The position numbers and the translations under genes are program-made. Positions 8,050 to 16,434 of a stretch of DNA of 64,000 nt are shown here, one piece after another. This DNA comes from Lachnoclostridium sp. An169. Its GTDB lineage: Bacteria; Bacillota; Clostridia; Lachnospirales; Lachnospiraceae. A model generated the notes under the pieces. The model did no database searches, was not told the DNA's origin, and saw only the letters and a list, made by a program, of their open reading frames with translations. Position 1 is the stretch's first letter; each line of letters begins with the position of its first letter. Location: NCBI RefSeq assembly GCF_002160525.1, contig NZ_NFKT01000013.1:59972-123971 (forward strand), read 5' to 3'.

Positions 8050-9033
8050 ATGGAGATCAGAGAAGGACAGAAAGTCACAGCAAACGGAAAAGAGTATGAG
8101 ATCTTAAAACTGCTTGGTAAAGGCAAGGGCGGTTATTCCTGGCTGGCTGCGGTGGATAAAAGAAAAGTGGTGTTAAAGCAGATCCACCATGAACCGTGCG
8201 ATTATTACCGGTTTGGAAACAAGATCGAAGCAGAGCTTAACGACTACAGACGGCTGAAAGAAATCGGGATCCGGATGCCGGAGATGCTCGATGCTGATGT
8301 GGAAAATGAACGGATCATAAAGGAGTTTATCGACGGAGAGACCGTGTATGATCTTGTACTGGCGGAGCGTCTTCCGGAGACCTGCCTGGAACAGGTAAAA
8401 GACATGTGTGCGCGGCTGTATAAGGCGGGGACGAACATTGATTATTTCCCGACGAATTTTATTCTGCAGGATAATGTTCTTTATTACATCGATTATGAAT
8501 GCAATGATTACATGGACGAGTGGAATTTTGAAAACTGGGGGATAAAATACTGGTCGAAAACGCCGGAATTTCTCCGCTATGTAAATGAGCATACGGCGAA
8601 AGCATCGGAAAAACCGGTAGATCCCATCTGGCAGAAACTCTACAACGAAGCGAGAAAGGTGCAGCGGGCAAGGAGTCTTTCCCCTTATATCGATGCCGGA
8701 CAGGTCGCAGCGGCACTTCTCACAAAAAGCGGAAATATCTACGTGGGAGTCTGTATCGACACCGCCTGCACTCTTGGCATGTGCGCGGAGAGAAATGCGA
8801 TCGCCAATATGATAACCAACGGGGAGAATCAGATTGACAAAATTCTTGCAGTGATGGGAGACGGAAAGGTGGGACCGCCCTGCGGTGCATGCCGTGAATT
8901 TATGATGCAGCTTGGCAGAGACAGTGCAGATATTGAGATTCTGCTCGATCTGGAGACCGGGAGGACGGTACGCTTAAAAGAGCTTCTCTCGGACTGGTGG
9001 GGGAGAAAGGAAATACAGGAAGATACAGGATGA
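8050..9033 (+). CDS. Kinase-like domain fused to cytidine deaminase-like domain
   Basis: A 327-residue protein with two catalytic modules. Residues 1 to about 200 look like a minimal protein-kinase fold: Gly-rich loop LLGKGKGGYSW, Lys43 in VVLKQ, a catalytic loop with Asp131 and Asn136 (NIDYFPTN) and a metal-binding Asp148 (IDYECN). The 5- and 17-residue spacings match canonical kinases, as in Bud32/RIO-like or small-molecule kinases. Residues about 205-327 are a cytidine/blasticidin-S deaminase fold: zinc ligands Cys245, Cys278 and Cys281 and catalytic Glu247 (CAERNAI and PCGACR). The substrate could be a nucleoside or a nucleoside-like compound; a role in pyrimidine salvage or in drug inactivation is inference. 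The start at 8050 is set by homology of the Gly-rich loop; its binding site is weak. Confidence 0.8.
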   Translation: MEIREGQKVTANGKEYEILKLLGKGKGGYSWLAAVDKRKVVLKQIHHEPCDYYRFGNKIEAELNDYRRLKEIGIRMPEMLDADVENERIIKEFIDGETVYDLVLAERLPETCLEQVKDMCARLYKAGTNIDYFPTNFILQDNVLYYIDYECNDYMDEWNFENWGIKYWSKTPEFLRYVNEHTAKASEKPVDPIWQKLYNEARKVQRARSLSPYIDAGQVAAALLTKSGNIYVGVCIDTACTLGMCAERNAIANMITNGENQIDKILAVMGDGKVGPPCGACREFMMQLGRDSADIEILLDLETGRTVRLKELLSDWWGRKEIQEDTG

Positions 9034-9058
9034 GAAAATACAAGGGAGGAAGAGTGCA

Positions 9059-9553
9059 ATGAAAGGAACAGGGTTAAAATTTCTGTGCAGAAGAATCGCA
9101 GCGGGTGCGTTTCTGCCTGCCGTGCTGCTGACCGGGTGCAGCGGGAATCCGATGGCAGCGCTGTACGACAATGAGAGTGCGATTGTCAGTGACTCGAATT
9201 CATATAATCTTGACGGGCTTACCCAGCAGATTGAAGATGATACCCTCGAGATTACGGTGGAGAAGATGGAAGGAATGGATACCATATGGTCGTTTGAGGC
9301 GGATTATGAGGCGGAGATCAGCATGACGTACCGTATTTCTCTGGAGAGCGGAAAGCTGAAGCTGGTCCTGATCTCACCGGACGGAGACCTGACTACACTG
9401 GCAGAGTGCAGCCCGGATATGGGATTGAACGGAGAGAGCATTATCCCCATTGAACCGGGAGTAAACAGGATCAAAGTTGTGACTGACGAGGACACGAAAT
9501 TCACCCTGGATCTGTCGATCCCGGAGGGAGAGCTCCGGGAACTGGGATTCTAA
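9059..9553 (+). CDS. Lipoprotein of unknown function
   Basis: A 164-residue protein with a lipoprotein signal peptide: basic start, hydrophobic core, and lipobox LLTGC with Cys near residue 24. The mature part is acidic and predicted all-beta (DTLEITVEKMEG, YRISLESGKLKLVLISPDGD, GVNRIKVVTDEDTKFTLDL), resembling a small beta-sandwich. After lipidation it would be anchored on the outer face of the membrane. A GGGAGGA site precedes the ATG. It lies 25 nt after the kinase-deaminase gene and 24 nt before a CmpB-like membrane protein. The family was not recognised. Confidence 0.75.
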   Translation: MKGTGLKFLCRRIAAGAFLPAVLLTGCSGNPMAALYDNESAIVSDSNSYNLDGLTQQIEDDTLEITVEKMEGMDTIWSFEADYEAEISMTYRISLESGKLKLVLISPDGDLTTLAECSPDMGLNGESIIPIEPGVNRIKVVTDEDTKFTLDLSIPEGELRELGF

Positions 9554-9577
9554 AGGATAGGAAAATGAGGGGGACTT

Positions 9578-10120
9578 ATGGGAAGAAAAATACAGGAATA
9601 TTTTTTCTGCTTTATGCTCTATTCGATCCTGGGATGGATCTATGAAGTGTTTCTGGAGGTTGTTGTTTACCGGTGGGGATTTTCCAACAGGGGTGTGCTC
9701 TTCGGTCCGTACTGTGTGATTTACGGAGTGGGAGCGCTGATTCTGATCTTCTCCCTGGGCGGTCTTCAGAAGAAGCGGATCTGTGTGGGAAAGATTCCGG
9801 TTACACCGGTTCTGGTATTTATCGGGATTGTGGTGATCACGACAGTAGTGGAGCTGATCGGAAGCTATATTATGGAATTTACAACCGGCGGATGGCTTTG
9901 GGATTATACGAGATTTTCCTTTAACTTTGAGGGAAGGATTGCCCTCAATCCGAGCATCCGCTTCGGGATCGGAGGGATGATTTTCCTCTATCTTCTTCAG
10001 CCGCTCTTTGTACGGCTGACAGAGAAAATGCCGCCGAAAGTATTTCGTGCTGTGACGGGAATCATGGCGTTCCTTTTCCTTGCGGATGTGGCGGCGCTGG
10101 TGATCAAAGCTGTGGTGTGA
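9578..10120 (+). CDS. CmpB-like putative ABC-transporter type IV membrane protein
   Basis: A 180-residue protein with about five membrane helices. It begins with the characteristic YFFCFMLYSILGWIYEVF and NRGVLFGPYCVIYGVGA segments of the PF06541 family, called putative ABC-transporter type IV although transport has not been shown. The GGWLWDYTRFSFNFEGRI loop is also a family hallmark. It is a common single-copy gene in Clostridia. A GGGGGAC stretch precedes the start. It ends 112 nt before pyrE. Confidence 0.8.
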   Translation: MGRKIQEYFFCFMLYSILGWIYEVFLEVVVYRWGFSNRGVLFGPYCVIYGVGALILIFSLGGLQKKRICVGKIPVTPVLVFIGIVVITTVVELIGSYIMEFTTGGWLWDYTRFSFNFEGRIALNPSIRFGIGGMIFLYLLQPLFVRLTEKMPPKVFRAVTGIMAFLFLADVAALVIKAVV

Positions 10121-10129
10121 CAAAGGGTG

Positions 10130-10158
10130 TTCCCATTGGAGGAAATCTGTGGTAAAAT
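10130..10158 (+). promoter_or_regulatory. Possible pyrE promoter
   Basis: TTCCCA and TAAAAT are 17 nt apart and 75 nt upstream of the pyrE start. The -35 match is modest. No PyrR-type attenuator stem was recognised in the leader. Confidence 0.35.
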
Positions 10159-10232
10159 TGAGAGGATTTCAAAGGCGGGGAAAGAAAATCAAGGGCCGGA
10201 AGGTCCGGAAGATACAGGGAGGTTATTAAAAT

Positions 10233-10913
10233 ATGGAACAGTACAAGCAGGAATTTATCGAGTTTATGGTGGACAGCGATGTGCTGAAATTCGGCGAGTT
10301 CACCCTGAAAAGCGGGAGAAAGTCTCCGTTTTTCATGAATGCGGGAGCCTATGTGACGGGATCCCAGTTAAAGCGTCTGGGAGAGTACTATGCAAAGGCG
10401 ATCCACGACAGATACGGGGATGATTTCGATGTGCTTTTCGGACCGGCTTATAAGGGAATCCCTCTGGGGGTTGTGACAGCCATTGCCTACAGCGAACTCT
10501 ACGGAAAAGAAGTACGTTACTGCTCTGACCGCAAGGAGGAGAAGGATCACGGCGCGGACAAAGGAAGCTTTCTGGGAAGCAAATTGAAGGACGGGGACCG
10601 AGTGATTATGATCGAGGATGTGACGACATCCGGAAAGTCCATGGAAGAGACTGTGCCGAAGGTAAGAGGCGCGGCAGACGTGACGATCGTGGGACTGATG
10701 GTATCCCTGGACCGCATGGAAGTCGGAAAGGGCGGCGAGAAGTGCGCGCTGGAGGAAGTCCATGATCTGTATGGATTTGATACCGCGGCGATTGTGACCA
10801 TGGCAGAAGTGGTAGAGCACCTTTATAACAGACCGTACAAAGGAAAAGTTGTCATTGATGATACATTAAAGGCAGCAATTGATGCATACTATGAAACATA
10901 TGGAGTAAAATAG
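10233..10913 (+). CDS. pyrE: Orotate phosphoribosyltransferase
   Basis: Transfers ribose-5-phosphate from PRPP to orotate, making OMP for PyrF. The 226-residue protein shows FTLKSGRKSPFFMNAG at the N-terminus, VLFGPAYKGIPL, the flexible loop KEEKDHG, and the PRPP-binding motif MIEDVTTSGKS near residues 126-136. An AGGGAGG site precedes the ATG. It is separated from pyrFKD by 4 kb of unrelated genes, so the pyrimidine genes here do not form a single operon. A tiny membrane-protein gene follows 12 nt later. Confidence 0.96.
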   Translation: MEQYKQEFIEFMVDSDVLKFGEFTLKSGRKSPFFMNAGAYVTGSQLKRLGEYYAKAIHDRYGDDFDVLFGPAYKGIPLGVVTAIAYSELYGKEVRYCSDRKEEKDHGADKGSFLGSKLKDGDRVIMIEDVTTSGKSMEETVPKVRGAADVTIVGLMVSLDRMEVGKGGEKCALEEVHDLYGFDTAAIVTMAEVVEHLYNRPYKGKVVIDDTLKAAIDAYYETYGVK

Positions 10914-10925
10914 GAGGCGCATTGT

Positions 10926-11075
10926 ATGGAGAAGGCATATCGTGCAATGAAAAACAGCGGTACGGGAAATATCGTACTGGGAATTATCGTGTTGGTGATC
11001 GGAATTACGGCAGGAGTCATTTCCATTGTAAATGGTGCGAATCTGCTCAGGCATAAAAAGGAGATTACATTTTAG
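10926..11075 (+). CDS. Small single-helix membrane protein (49 residues)
   Basis: ATG at 10926 with an ATAGGAGG site just upstream and TAG at 11073-11075. The protein has a basic N-terminus, one hydrophobic helix of about 22 residues (IVLGIIVLVIGITAGVISIV) and a short basic tail, LLRHKKEITF. It directly follows pyrE and is probably co-transcribed. No family was recognised; similar tiny proteins are frequent in Clostridia and are often unannotated. Confidence 0.6.
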   Translation: MEKAYRAMKNSGTGNIVLGIIVLVIGITAGVISIVNGANLLRHKKEITF

Positions 11076-11111
11076 AAAAGCAGCGCAGGCTGTGACGCTG
11101 GGATGAAAAGG

Positions 11112-11142
11112 GGGACAGACCGTCCGGAAGGAGGGCTGTCCC
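11112..11142 (+). terminator. Hairpin downstream of the pyrE unit
   Basis: GGGACAG pairs with CTGTCCC around a 17-nt purine-rich loop. Only a short TT follows, so this is a weak terminator or a plain stem-loop. Confidence 0.4.
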
Positions 11143-11190
11143 TTCCGACTGAATAAACGGCAAAGCGCCGTCTGTCAAAGAGGTAAGATT

Positions 11191-11667
11191 TTGAGTAAGA
11201 AAAAGGCGAAAATAATCAGGGCCTTTGGTAAGGTCCTGTTTGTGTTATATATTGCTTTCCTGATCTATTTTCTCTTCCTTGCCGAGTGGTACGGCAGGGA
11301 GGGCGTAGCGGAAGAATACAGGTATAACCTGGAACTCTTCAAAGAAATCCGGCGGTTTCTTACATACCGGGAACAGCTCGGCATGTTTGCGGTGTTTGCA
11401 AATCTTTTCGGAAATATCCTCATTTTTGTGCCGTATGGCTTTTTTATTTCCATGGCGAGCAAATCGAGGGGATTCTTCAAGACTCTGTTTTACAGTATGG
11501 GGCTGAGCCTGATCGTGGAGATTATTCAGCTCATTACCCGGGTGGGGAGTTTTGATGTGGACGATATCCTGCTCAATACGATCGGGGGAGTGCTTGGATT
11601 TATTATTTTTGCAGTTTGTAACAGGATAAGGAGAAGGCTATATGTTCGGAAACGAAAAAAGCGCTGA
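11191..11667 (+). CDS. VanZ-like family membrane protein
   Basis: A 158-residue protein with four membrane helices and the VanZ-family pattern: FANLFGNILIFVPYGFF in the second helix, then LIVEIIQLITRVGSFDVDDI and LLNTIGGVLGF, with the conserved Glu, Gln and Asp-Asp. VanZ itself gives low-level teicoplanin resistance, but most family members in Clostridia have no known role and resistance should not be assumed. TTG is the best start: AGAGGTAAG is placed correctly and no ATG precedes the first helix. The 3' end overlaps the next gene by 26 nt. Confidence 0.85.
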   Translation: MSKKKAKIIRAFGKVLFVLYIAFLIYFLFLAEWYGREGVAEEYRYNLELFKEIRRFLTYREQLGMFAVFANLFGNILIFVPYGFFISMASKSRGFFKTLFYSMGLSLIVEIIQLITRVGSFDVDDILLNTIGGVLGFIIFAVCNRIRRRLYVRKRKKR

Positions 11668-12013
11668 GCAGCGTCAGCGGGAAAGGGAACGGAAAAAACG
11701 GGGGACGAGAAAATACGGACAGGCAAAACAGCAGCACTCCCGCATGGGAATTGTCTCATGCTGGATGGCGCTTCTGTCGCTGCTGATACTGGCAGGATGC
11801 ATTCTGTATGCCTACCTTACGAGAGGAGGCACGGTGGGGATTGTAGGGGGACTGGCAGTGGTTTCTCCGGTTTTGTCAGCATGCGGGGTTCGGTTTGCCA
11901 TAAAGGGATTCCGGGAGAGGGACCGCAGATACATTTTCTGCAAGATCGGGCTTCCGGTAAATATTCTGATGCTGATTGTTTTCTGTGCTATTTTAATAGG
12001 CGGTCTGAGCTGA
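11642..12013 (+). CDS. DUF6142-like small membrane protein
   Basis: A 123-residue protein with a long, very basic N-terminus (EKSAEQRQRERERKKRGTRK) followed by HSRMGIVSCWMALLSLLIL and three membrane helices. The H-S-R-x-G-I-x-S helix start is typical of the DUF6142/DUF4190-like group seen in Lachnospiraceae. The function is unknown. An AGGAGAAGG site lies inside the end of the VanZ-like gene, and the 26-nt overlap indicates co-expression. The M29 peptidase gene follows 33 nt later. Confidence 0.65.
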   Translation: MFGNEKSAEQRQRERERKKRGTRKYGQAKQQHSRMGIVSCWMALLSLLILAGCILYAYLTRGGTVGIVGGLAVVSPVLSACGVRFAIKGFRERDRRYIFCKIGLPVNILMLIVFCAILIGGLS

Positions 12014-12046
12014 ATGTGTTTTCGTTTGATGATAGGAGGTTTTTAG

Positions 12047-14119
12047 ATGAGACGGGAAGAATGGCTGAGAGAGAAAAATGAAGCGTGCGCGCAGCGGCAT
12101 GAGCTGGCGGTGGACCGGCTGAGAAGTCTGATCTCTGAGGAGACGGTGGCTTCCAGATACCGGGCGTTTTTCCAGGATACGGCGATTTTTCTTCTGGAGC
12201 TGGAAAATGTCAGGCGTAAAGTTGCAGACGGTATGTGGGAATCCTATACCCTGGAACAGAAGCAGAGCTTAAACGAGATCCTCTACAGCGATATTCTGGG
12301 GAAAAATTATGAAGCGAGCTATGGAAATCCGGCTTTCGCCTGCAGAAAGCTGGGAAGGGATATGGGACAGCTCCTGAGTCTGCTGTATGCAGAGATGCGC
12401 TCCGGGATTGCCTTCTGCTTCGCGGAACGCACCGATTATCTGACGATTCTCTACGAGCTCTTTATAGAGGTCTACAACTGCTTTGAGGAAAAAGAAGAGC
12501 CGGAGACAAAAGAAATCCGTGACATCATTTACTGGTATGCCAGTGATTACTGCGATGTGTTTCTGGAGGAGAGGATACGGGAGCAGATTGATCCGGAACT
12601 TTCCTTTGCAGCGGAGATCATAGAACATGCAGATCTGGACACGGACGATTATCTGTACCGGTTCGGGGAATATATTACGGAAAATGAACTTGGAACCGCC
12701 CGGCATCTGCGCTCGCTCTCAGAGGAGACAATCCAGAAGATGGCGGACGTCTATACGGAGGGATACCGGATCGGATTTGTCAATACGGGGAAAGATCTCT
12801 CGAAGAAGTCGTCAGTCAATATCCGTTACAGCCTGGGATTCGAGAGGGTGATCCGGGCGGCTGTGGAGAATTTCCGGAAAATGGGGCTCAAACCTGTCAT
12901 TTACCGGGCGGCAACCAGTGTGATCACAAAGAGGGAACACCACAGGATCGGGTATTACGGGGCGGTTCCCAACCGGCAGTATGATTACGACCACCGGCAG
13001 GATCAGGCTCTGTTTATGGACAAACGCTATGTTGAGCGGAAACTGGAAGTCATGAAGACAACCTATGAGCAGAACCGGATCCTGGCGGCAGGAATGGGAG
13101 GCCCGGCAGTGATGGAAATCTTCGGAGAGCACCCATTTTCTCCGGAGACAAAAGAGGAGGCGCCGTCGTACAGTGAGACGCAGAGAGAACTCTCCCTGTT
13201 CTATGACAGCAGATCCGGACAGATCACCAACGAGTATATCCGCGGGGATGAGCGAAGCTTTACCATCGTGGCGTACCCGGTGCCGGAGATCGGGGAGAAA
13301 TATCCGGAGATCTTTGACGAGGTAATCCGCATCAATACACTGGACGCAAAGCTCTATGAGAGAGTTCAGCAGACGATGATCGACGCTCTGGATCAGGGGG
13401 ACTACGTTCACATTCTCGGGAGCGGGGATAATGAGACGGACCTGAAGGTGAAGCTGATCACCCTGAAGGATCCGCAGAAGGAGACGATTTTCGAGAACTG
13501 CGTGGCGGACGTGAATATTCCGGTGGGCGAGGTCTTTACCTCTCCCGTACTGGAAGGAACATCCGGCGTACTGCATGTGAGCAGGGTATACCTGGAGGAA
13601 CTGGAGTACCGGAATCTGAAACTGACTTTTGAGGACGGGAAGATTACGGATTACACCTGTTCCAATTTTGAGGATGAGGCGGAGAACAGAAAATATATTT
13701 ACGACAATATTCTCAAGAACCACGAGACGCTGCCTCTCGGAGAGTTTGCCATCGGCACAAATACCACTGCCTATGTGGCGGCAAGAAAGTATGGCATCGA
13801 GGATAAAATGCCGATCCTGATTGCGGAGAAGACGGGACCGCATTTTGCCGTGGGAGATACCTGCTACAGCTGGAGTGAGGACATCCGTGTCTACAATCCC
13901 AACGGCAAGGAGATTATGGCAAAGGACAACTCCGTATCGCTTCTGCGTAAGGAAGACGTGTCGAAAGCATATTTCAACTGTCACACAGATATAACCATAC
14001 CTTATGAAGAGTTAGAAGAAATAAGTGTAGTGACAAAAGAAGGCAAAAACATTATACTTATAAAGAACGGAAGATTCGCACTGCCCGGGACGGAAGTCCT
14101 CAACGAACCGCTGGGATAG
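12047..14119 (+). CDS. M29-family aminopeptidase with long N-terminal extension
   Basis: 690 residues, against about 410 for typical thermophilic M29 aminopeptidases (AmpS/PepS/AmpT). The C-terminal half is M29: NIPVGEVFTSPVLEGTSG with the metal-binding Glu, LPLGEFAIGTNTTAYVAARK with a second Glu, and EKTGPHFAVGDTCYSW with the metal His. The N-terminal 370 or so residues are acidic and mostly helical with no recognised domain; they include LLSLLYAEMRSGIAFCFAERTDYL and a DYDHRQDQALFMDKRYVERKL stretch. An AGGAGG site precedes the ATG. The protein has no signal peptide, so it is a cytoplasmic metallo-aminopeptidase. It lies at the end of the VanZ/DUF6142 group and 58 nt before purE. Confidence 0.85.
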   Translation: MRREEWLREKNEACAQRHELAVDRLRSLISEETVASRYRAFFQDTAIFLLELENVRRKVADGMWESYTLEQKQSLNEILYSDILGKNYEASYGNPAFACRKLGRDMGQLLSLLYAEMRSGIAFCFAERTDYLTILYELFIEVYNCFEEKEEPETKEIRDIIYWYASDYCDVFLEERIREQIDPELSFAAEIIEHADLDTDDYLYRFGEYITENELGTARHLRSLSEETIQKMADVYTEGYRIGFVNTGKDLSKKSSVNIRYSLGFERVIRAAVENFRKMGLKPVIYRAATSVITKREHHRIGYYGAVPNRQYDYDHRQDQALFMDKRYVERKLEVMKTTYEQNRILAAGMGGPAVMEIFGEHPFSPETKEEAPSYSETQRELSLFYDSRSGQITNEYIRGDERSFTIVAYPVPEIGEKYPEIFDEVIRINTLDAKLYERVQQTMIDALDQGDYVHILGSGDNETDLKVKLITLKDPQKETIFENCVADVNIPVGEVFTSPVLEGTSGVLHVSRVYLEELEYRNLKLTFEDGKITDYTCSNFEDEAENRKYIYDNILKNHETLPLGEFAIGTNTTAYVAARKYGIEDKMPILIAEKTGPHFAVGDTCYSWSEDIRVYNPNGKEIMAKDNSVSLLRKEDVSKAYFNCHTDITIPYEELEEISVVTKEGKNIILIKNGRFALPGTEVLNEPLG

Positions 14120-14177
14120 GCGGCAGGCGAAGGAACAGTAATCAGATTACAGGCAGGTTACAGAAGGAGGAAATCAG

Positions 14178-14690
14178 ATGCCAAAAGTAGGAATTGTAAT
14201 GGGCAGCGACTCAGACCTGAAGGTGATGAGCAAAGCTGCAGCGACGCTGGAAAAATTCGGAATTGACTATGAGATGACAATTATTTCCGCTCACCGCATG
14301 CCGGATACATTTTTTGAGTGGGCGAAGGCAGCAGAGGGAAAGGGAATCAAAGTGATTATCGCGGGAGCAGGAATGGCGGCACACCTTCCGGGAATGTGCG
14401 CGGCGCTTTTCCCGATGCCGGTGATCGGTATTCCCATGTCCTCAAAGAACCTGGAGGGTGTGGACGCACTTTACTCCATCGTCCAGATGCCGCCGGGAAT
14501 CCCGGTTGCCACAGTAGCCATTGACGGGGGCATGAATGCTGCGATCCTTGCGGCGAAAATTCTTGCTGTATCGGACGGGGAACTGCTTGAAAAGCTGAAA
14601 GCGTATTCTGCGGAAATGAAAGAGACCGTGCAGGCAAAATCCGACCGGTTAAAGGAAGTCGGATATGAGGAATATCTGAAGGAAAAATAG
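14178..14690 (+). CDS. purE: N5-carboxyaminoimidazole ribonucleotide mutase
   Basis: Moves the carboxyl group of N5-CAIR to give CAIR in purine synthesis. The 170-residue protein starts with VGIVMGSDSDLKVMSKAA, then ISAHRMPD with the catalytic His, AGAGMAAHLPGMCA, and MPPGIPVATVAIDGG, the standard class I PurE pattern. An AGAAGGAGG site precedes the ATG. It is the first gene of purE-purM-purN-purD; purM follows after 12 nt. No purine riboswitch was recognised in the 58 nt upstream. Confidence 0.97.
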   Translation: MPKVGIVMGSDSDLKVMSKAAATLEKFGIDYEMTIISAHRMPDTFFEWAKAAEGKGIKVIIAGAGMAAHLPGMCAALFPMPVIGIPMSSKNLEGVDALYSIVQMPPGIPVATVAIDGGMNAAILAAKILAVSDGELLEKLKAYSAEMKETVQAKSDRLKEVGYEEYLKEK

Positions 14691-14702
14691 GAGAGAACAG
14701 GA

Positions 14703-15728
14703 ATGGATTATAAGAATGCAGGCGTTGATATTGAGGCCGGTTACAAATCAGTGGAACTTATGAAAGAGCATGTAAAGAAGACCATGCGCCCGGAGGTCCT
14801 CGGAGGACTGGGCGGGTTTTCCGGAGCTTTTTCTCTGGCAAAGATCAAAGAGATGGAGGAGCCGGTGCTGCTTTCCGGCACGGACGGATGCGGCACGAAG
14901 GTGAAGATCGCCATGATTCTGGACAAACATGATACTATCGGGATCGACGCAGTCGCCATGTGTGTGAACGATATTGCATGCGCAGGCGGCGAGCCTCTGT
15001 TTTTCCTTGACTATATTGCATGCGGGAAAAATGAGCCGGAGAAGATCGCGGATATCGTAAAAGGCGTCGCGGAGGGATGCCTTCAGGCAGGAGCTGCCCT
15101 GATCGGGGGAGAGACTGCGGAACATCCGGGGCTGATGGCACCAGATGAATACGATCTGGCCGGTTTTGCAGTGGGCGTGTGTGACAGGAAAGACATGATT
15201 ACCGGGGAAAACTTAAAGCCCGGCGATGTCCTGATCGGTATGGCGTCTTCCGGAATCCACAGCAACGGATTCTCGCTTGTGAGAAAGGTGTTTAACATGA
15301 AGCGGGAAGCTCTGGATACTTACTATGACAGCCTGGGCTGTACGCTGGGAGAGGCTCTGATCGCTCCGACGAGAATCTATGTGAAGGCATTGAAGAGCAT
15401 CAAGGATGCAGGAGTTACAGTCAAGGCATGCAGCCATATCACAGGCGGCGGCTTCTATGAGAATATTCCGCGTATGTTAAAGGACGGCACTCATGCAGTG
15501 ATCAGAAAGGACAGTTACCCCATTCCGCCCATTTTCCATATGCTTTCCGATGACGGAGATGTGGAGGAACATATGATGTACAATACATTTAATATGGGTC
15601 TTGGCATGGTGGTTGCTGTGGACGAGGCGGATGTGGATGCTGCCATGGAGGCGATCCGCGCAGCAGGTGAGGATCCGTATGTGGTAGGTAACATCGAGGC
15701 AGGAGAAAAAGGAGTGACCTTATGTTAA
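14703..15728 (+). CDS. purM: Phosphoribosylformylglycinamidine cyclo-ligase (AIR synthetase)
   Basis: ATP-dependent ring closure of FGAM to AIR. The 341-residue protein begins DYKNAGVDIEAGYKSVELMK and has LSGTDGCGTKVKIA, DAVAMCVNDIACAGGEPLFF, LIGGETAEHPGLM and HITGGGFYENIPRML, all PurM signatures. It overlaps purN by 7 nt (TTATGTTAA), pointing to translational coupling. purF and purL, which act earlier in the pathway, are not in the window. Confidence 0.97.
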   Translation: MDYKNAGVDIEAGYKSVELMKEHVKKTMRPEVLGGLGGFSGAFSLAKIKEMEEPVLLSGTDGCGTKVKIAMILDKHDTIGIDAVAMCVNDIACAGGEPLFFLDYIACGKNEPEKIADIVKGVAEGCLQAGAALIGGETAEHPGLMAPDEYDLAGFAVGVCDRKDMITGENLKPGDVLIGMASSGIHSNGFSLVRKVFNMKREALDTYYDSLGCTLGEALIAPTRIYVKALKSIKDAGVTVKACSHITGGGFYENIPRMLKDGTHAVIRKDSYPIPPIFHMLSDDGDVEEHMMYNTFNMGLGMVVAVDEADVDAAMEAIRAAGEDPYVVGNIEAGEKGVTLC

Positions 15729-16351
15729 AGGTTGTAGTGATGGTTTCCGGCGGGGGAACGAACCTCCAGGCAGTCATAGACGGTGTAAAAAACGGGACGA
15801 TCACGAATACAGAGATTGTCGGCGTGATCAGCAACAACAAAAATGCATATGCACTGAAGCGGGCGGAGGAGAACGGAATACCGAATGTCTGTGTATCCCC
15901 GAAGGATTTTGCCACCCGGGAAGAGTTTAATGACAAGCTGCTCGAAGCGGTGGATGCATACAGTCCGGATCTGGTTGTACTGGCGGGATTCCTTGTGGTG
16001 ATTCCCCCGGCCATGATCGAAAAGTACAGGAACCGGATGATCAATATTCATCCGTCTCTGATTCCGTCTTTCTGCGGAAAAGGATTCTACGGGCTGAAGG
16101 TACATGAGGCGGCGCTTGCGCGCGGAGTAAAGGTGGTCGGCGCTACCGTGCACTTCGTTGATGAGGGAACGGATACCGGACCGATCATCCTGCAGAAGGC
16201 TGTGGATGTGCAGCAGGGTGATACGCCCGAGATCCTGCAGAGGAGAGTCATGGAGCAGGCGGAGTGGATCATTATGCCGAAAGCCATTGACCTGATCGCC
16301 AATGGGAGAGTGAAGGTCGAGGGAAACCGAACGATCATTTCTCAGGAATAA
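15722..16351 (+). CDS. purN: Phosphoribosylglycinamide formyltransferase
   Basis: Formylates GAR using 10-formyl-THF. The 209-residue protein shows VVVMVSGGGTNLQAVIDG at the N-terminus, GFLVVIPPAMIEKYRNRMIN, and the catalytic IHPSLIPSFCGKGFYG with the Asn-x-His pair, then GATVHFVDEGTDTGPII with the catalytic Asp. The start lies inside the end of purM. A 109-nt gap with tandem repeats and a hairpin separates it from purD. Confidence 0.97.
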   Translation: MLKVVVMVSGGGTNLQAVIDGVKNGTITNTEIVGVISNNKNAYALKRAEENGIPNVCVSPKDFATREEFNDKLLEAVDAYSPDLVVLAGFLVVIPPAMIEKYRNRMINIHPSLIPSFCGKGFYGLKVHEAALARGVKVVGATVHFVDEGTDTGPIILQKAVDVQQGDTPEILQRRVMEQAEWIIMPKAIDLIANGRVKVEGNRTIISQE

Positions 16352-16368
16352 ATCTGTGAAAAATCCTG

Positions 16369-16434
16369 AATAAATCCGGATGTAATGCCGGAAAGATGCA
16401 GAATAAATCCGGGAGCAATGCCGGAAAGATGCAG
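16369..16434 (+). repeat. Two tandem 33-bp repeats between purN and purD
   Basis: Units at 16369-16401 and 16402-16434 differ at three central positions. Each contains AATAAATCCGG, a short CCGG...CCGG inverted pair, and AAAGATGCAG. The second copy runs into the hairpin listed next. Confidence 0.85.

Noticed and set aside
11191..11667. Teicoplanin resistance gene vanZ
   Set aside because: Only the broad VanZ-like family is supported; no other van genes are near.
14120..14177. Purine riboswitch before purE
   Set aside because: The gap is only 58 nt and lacks the purine aptamer core.
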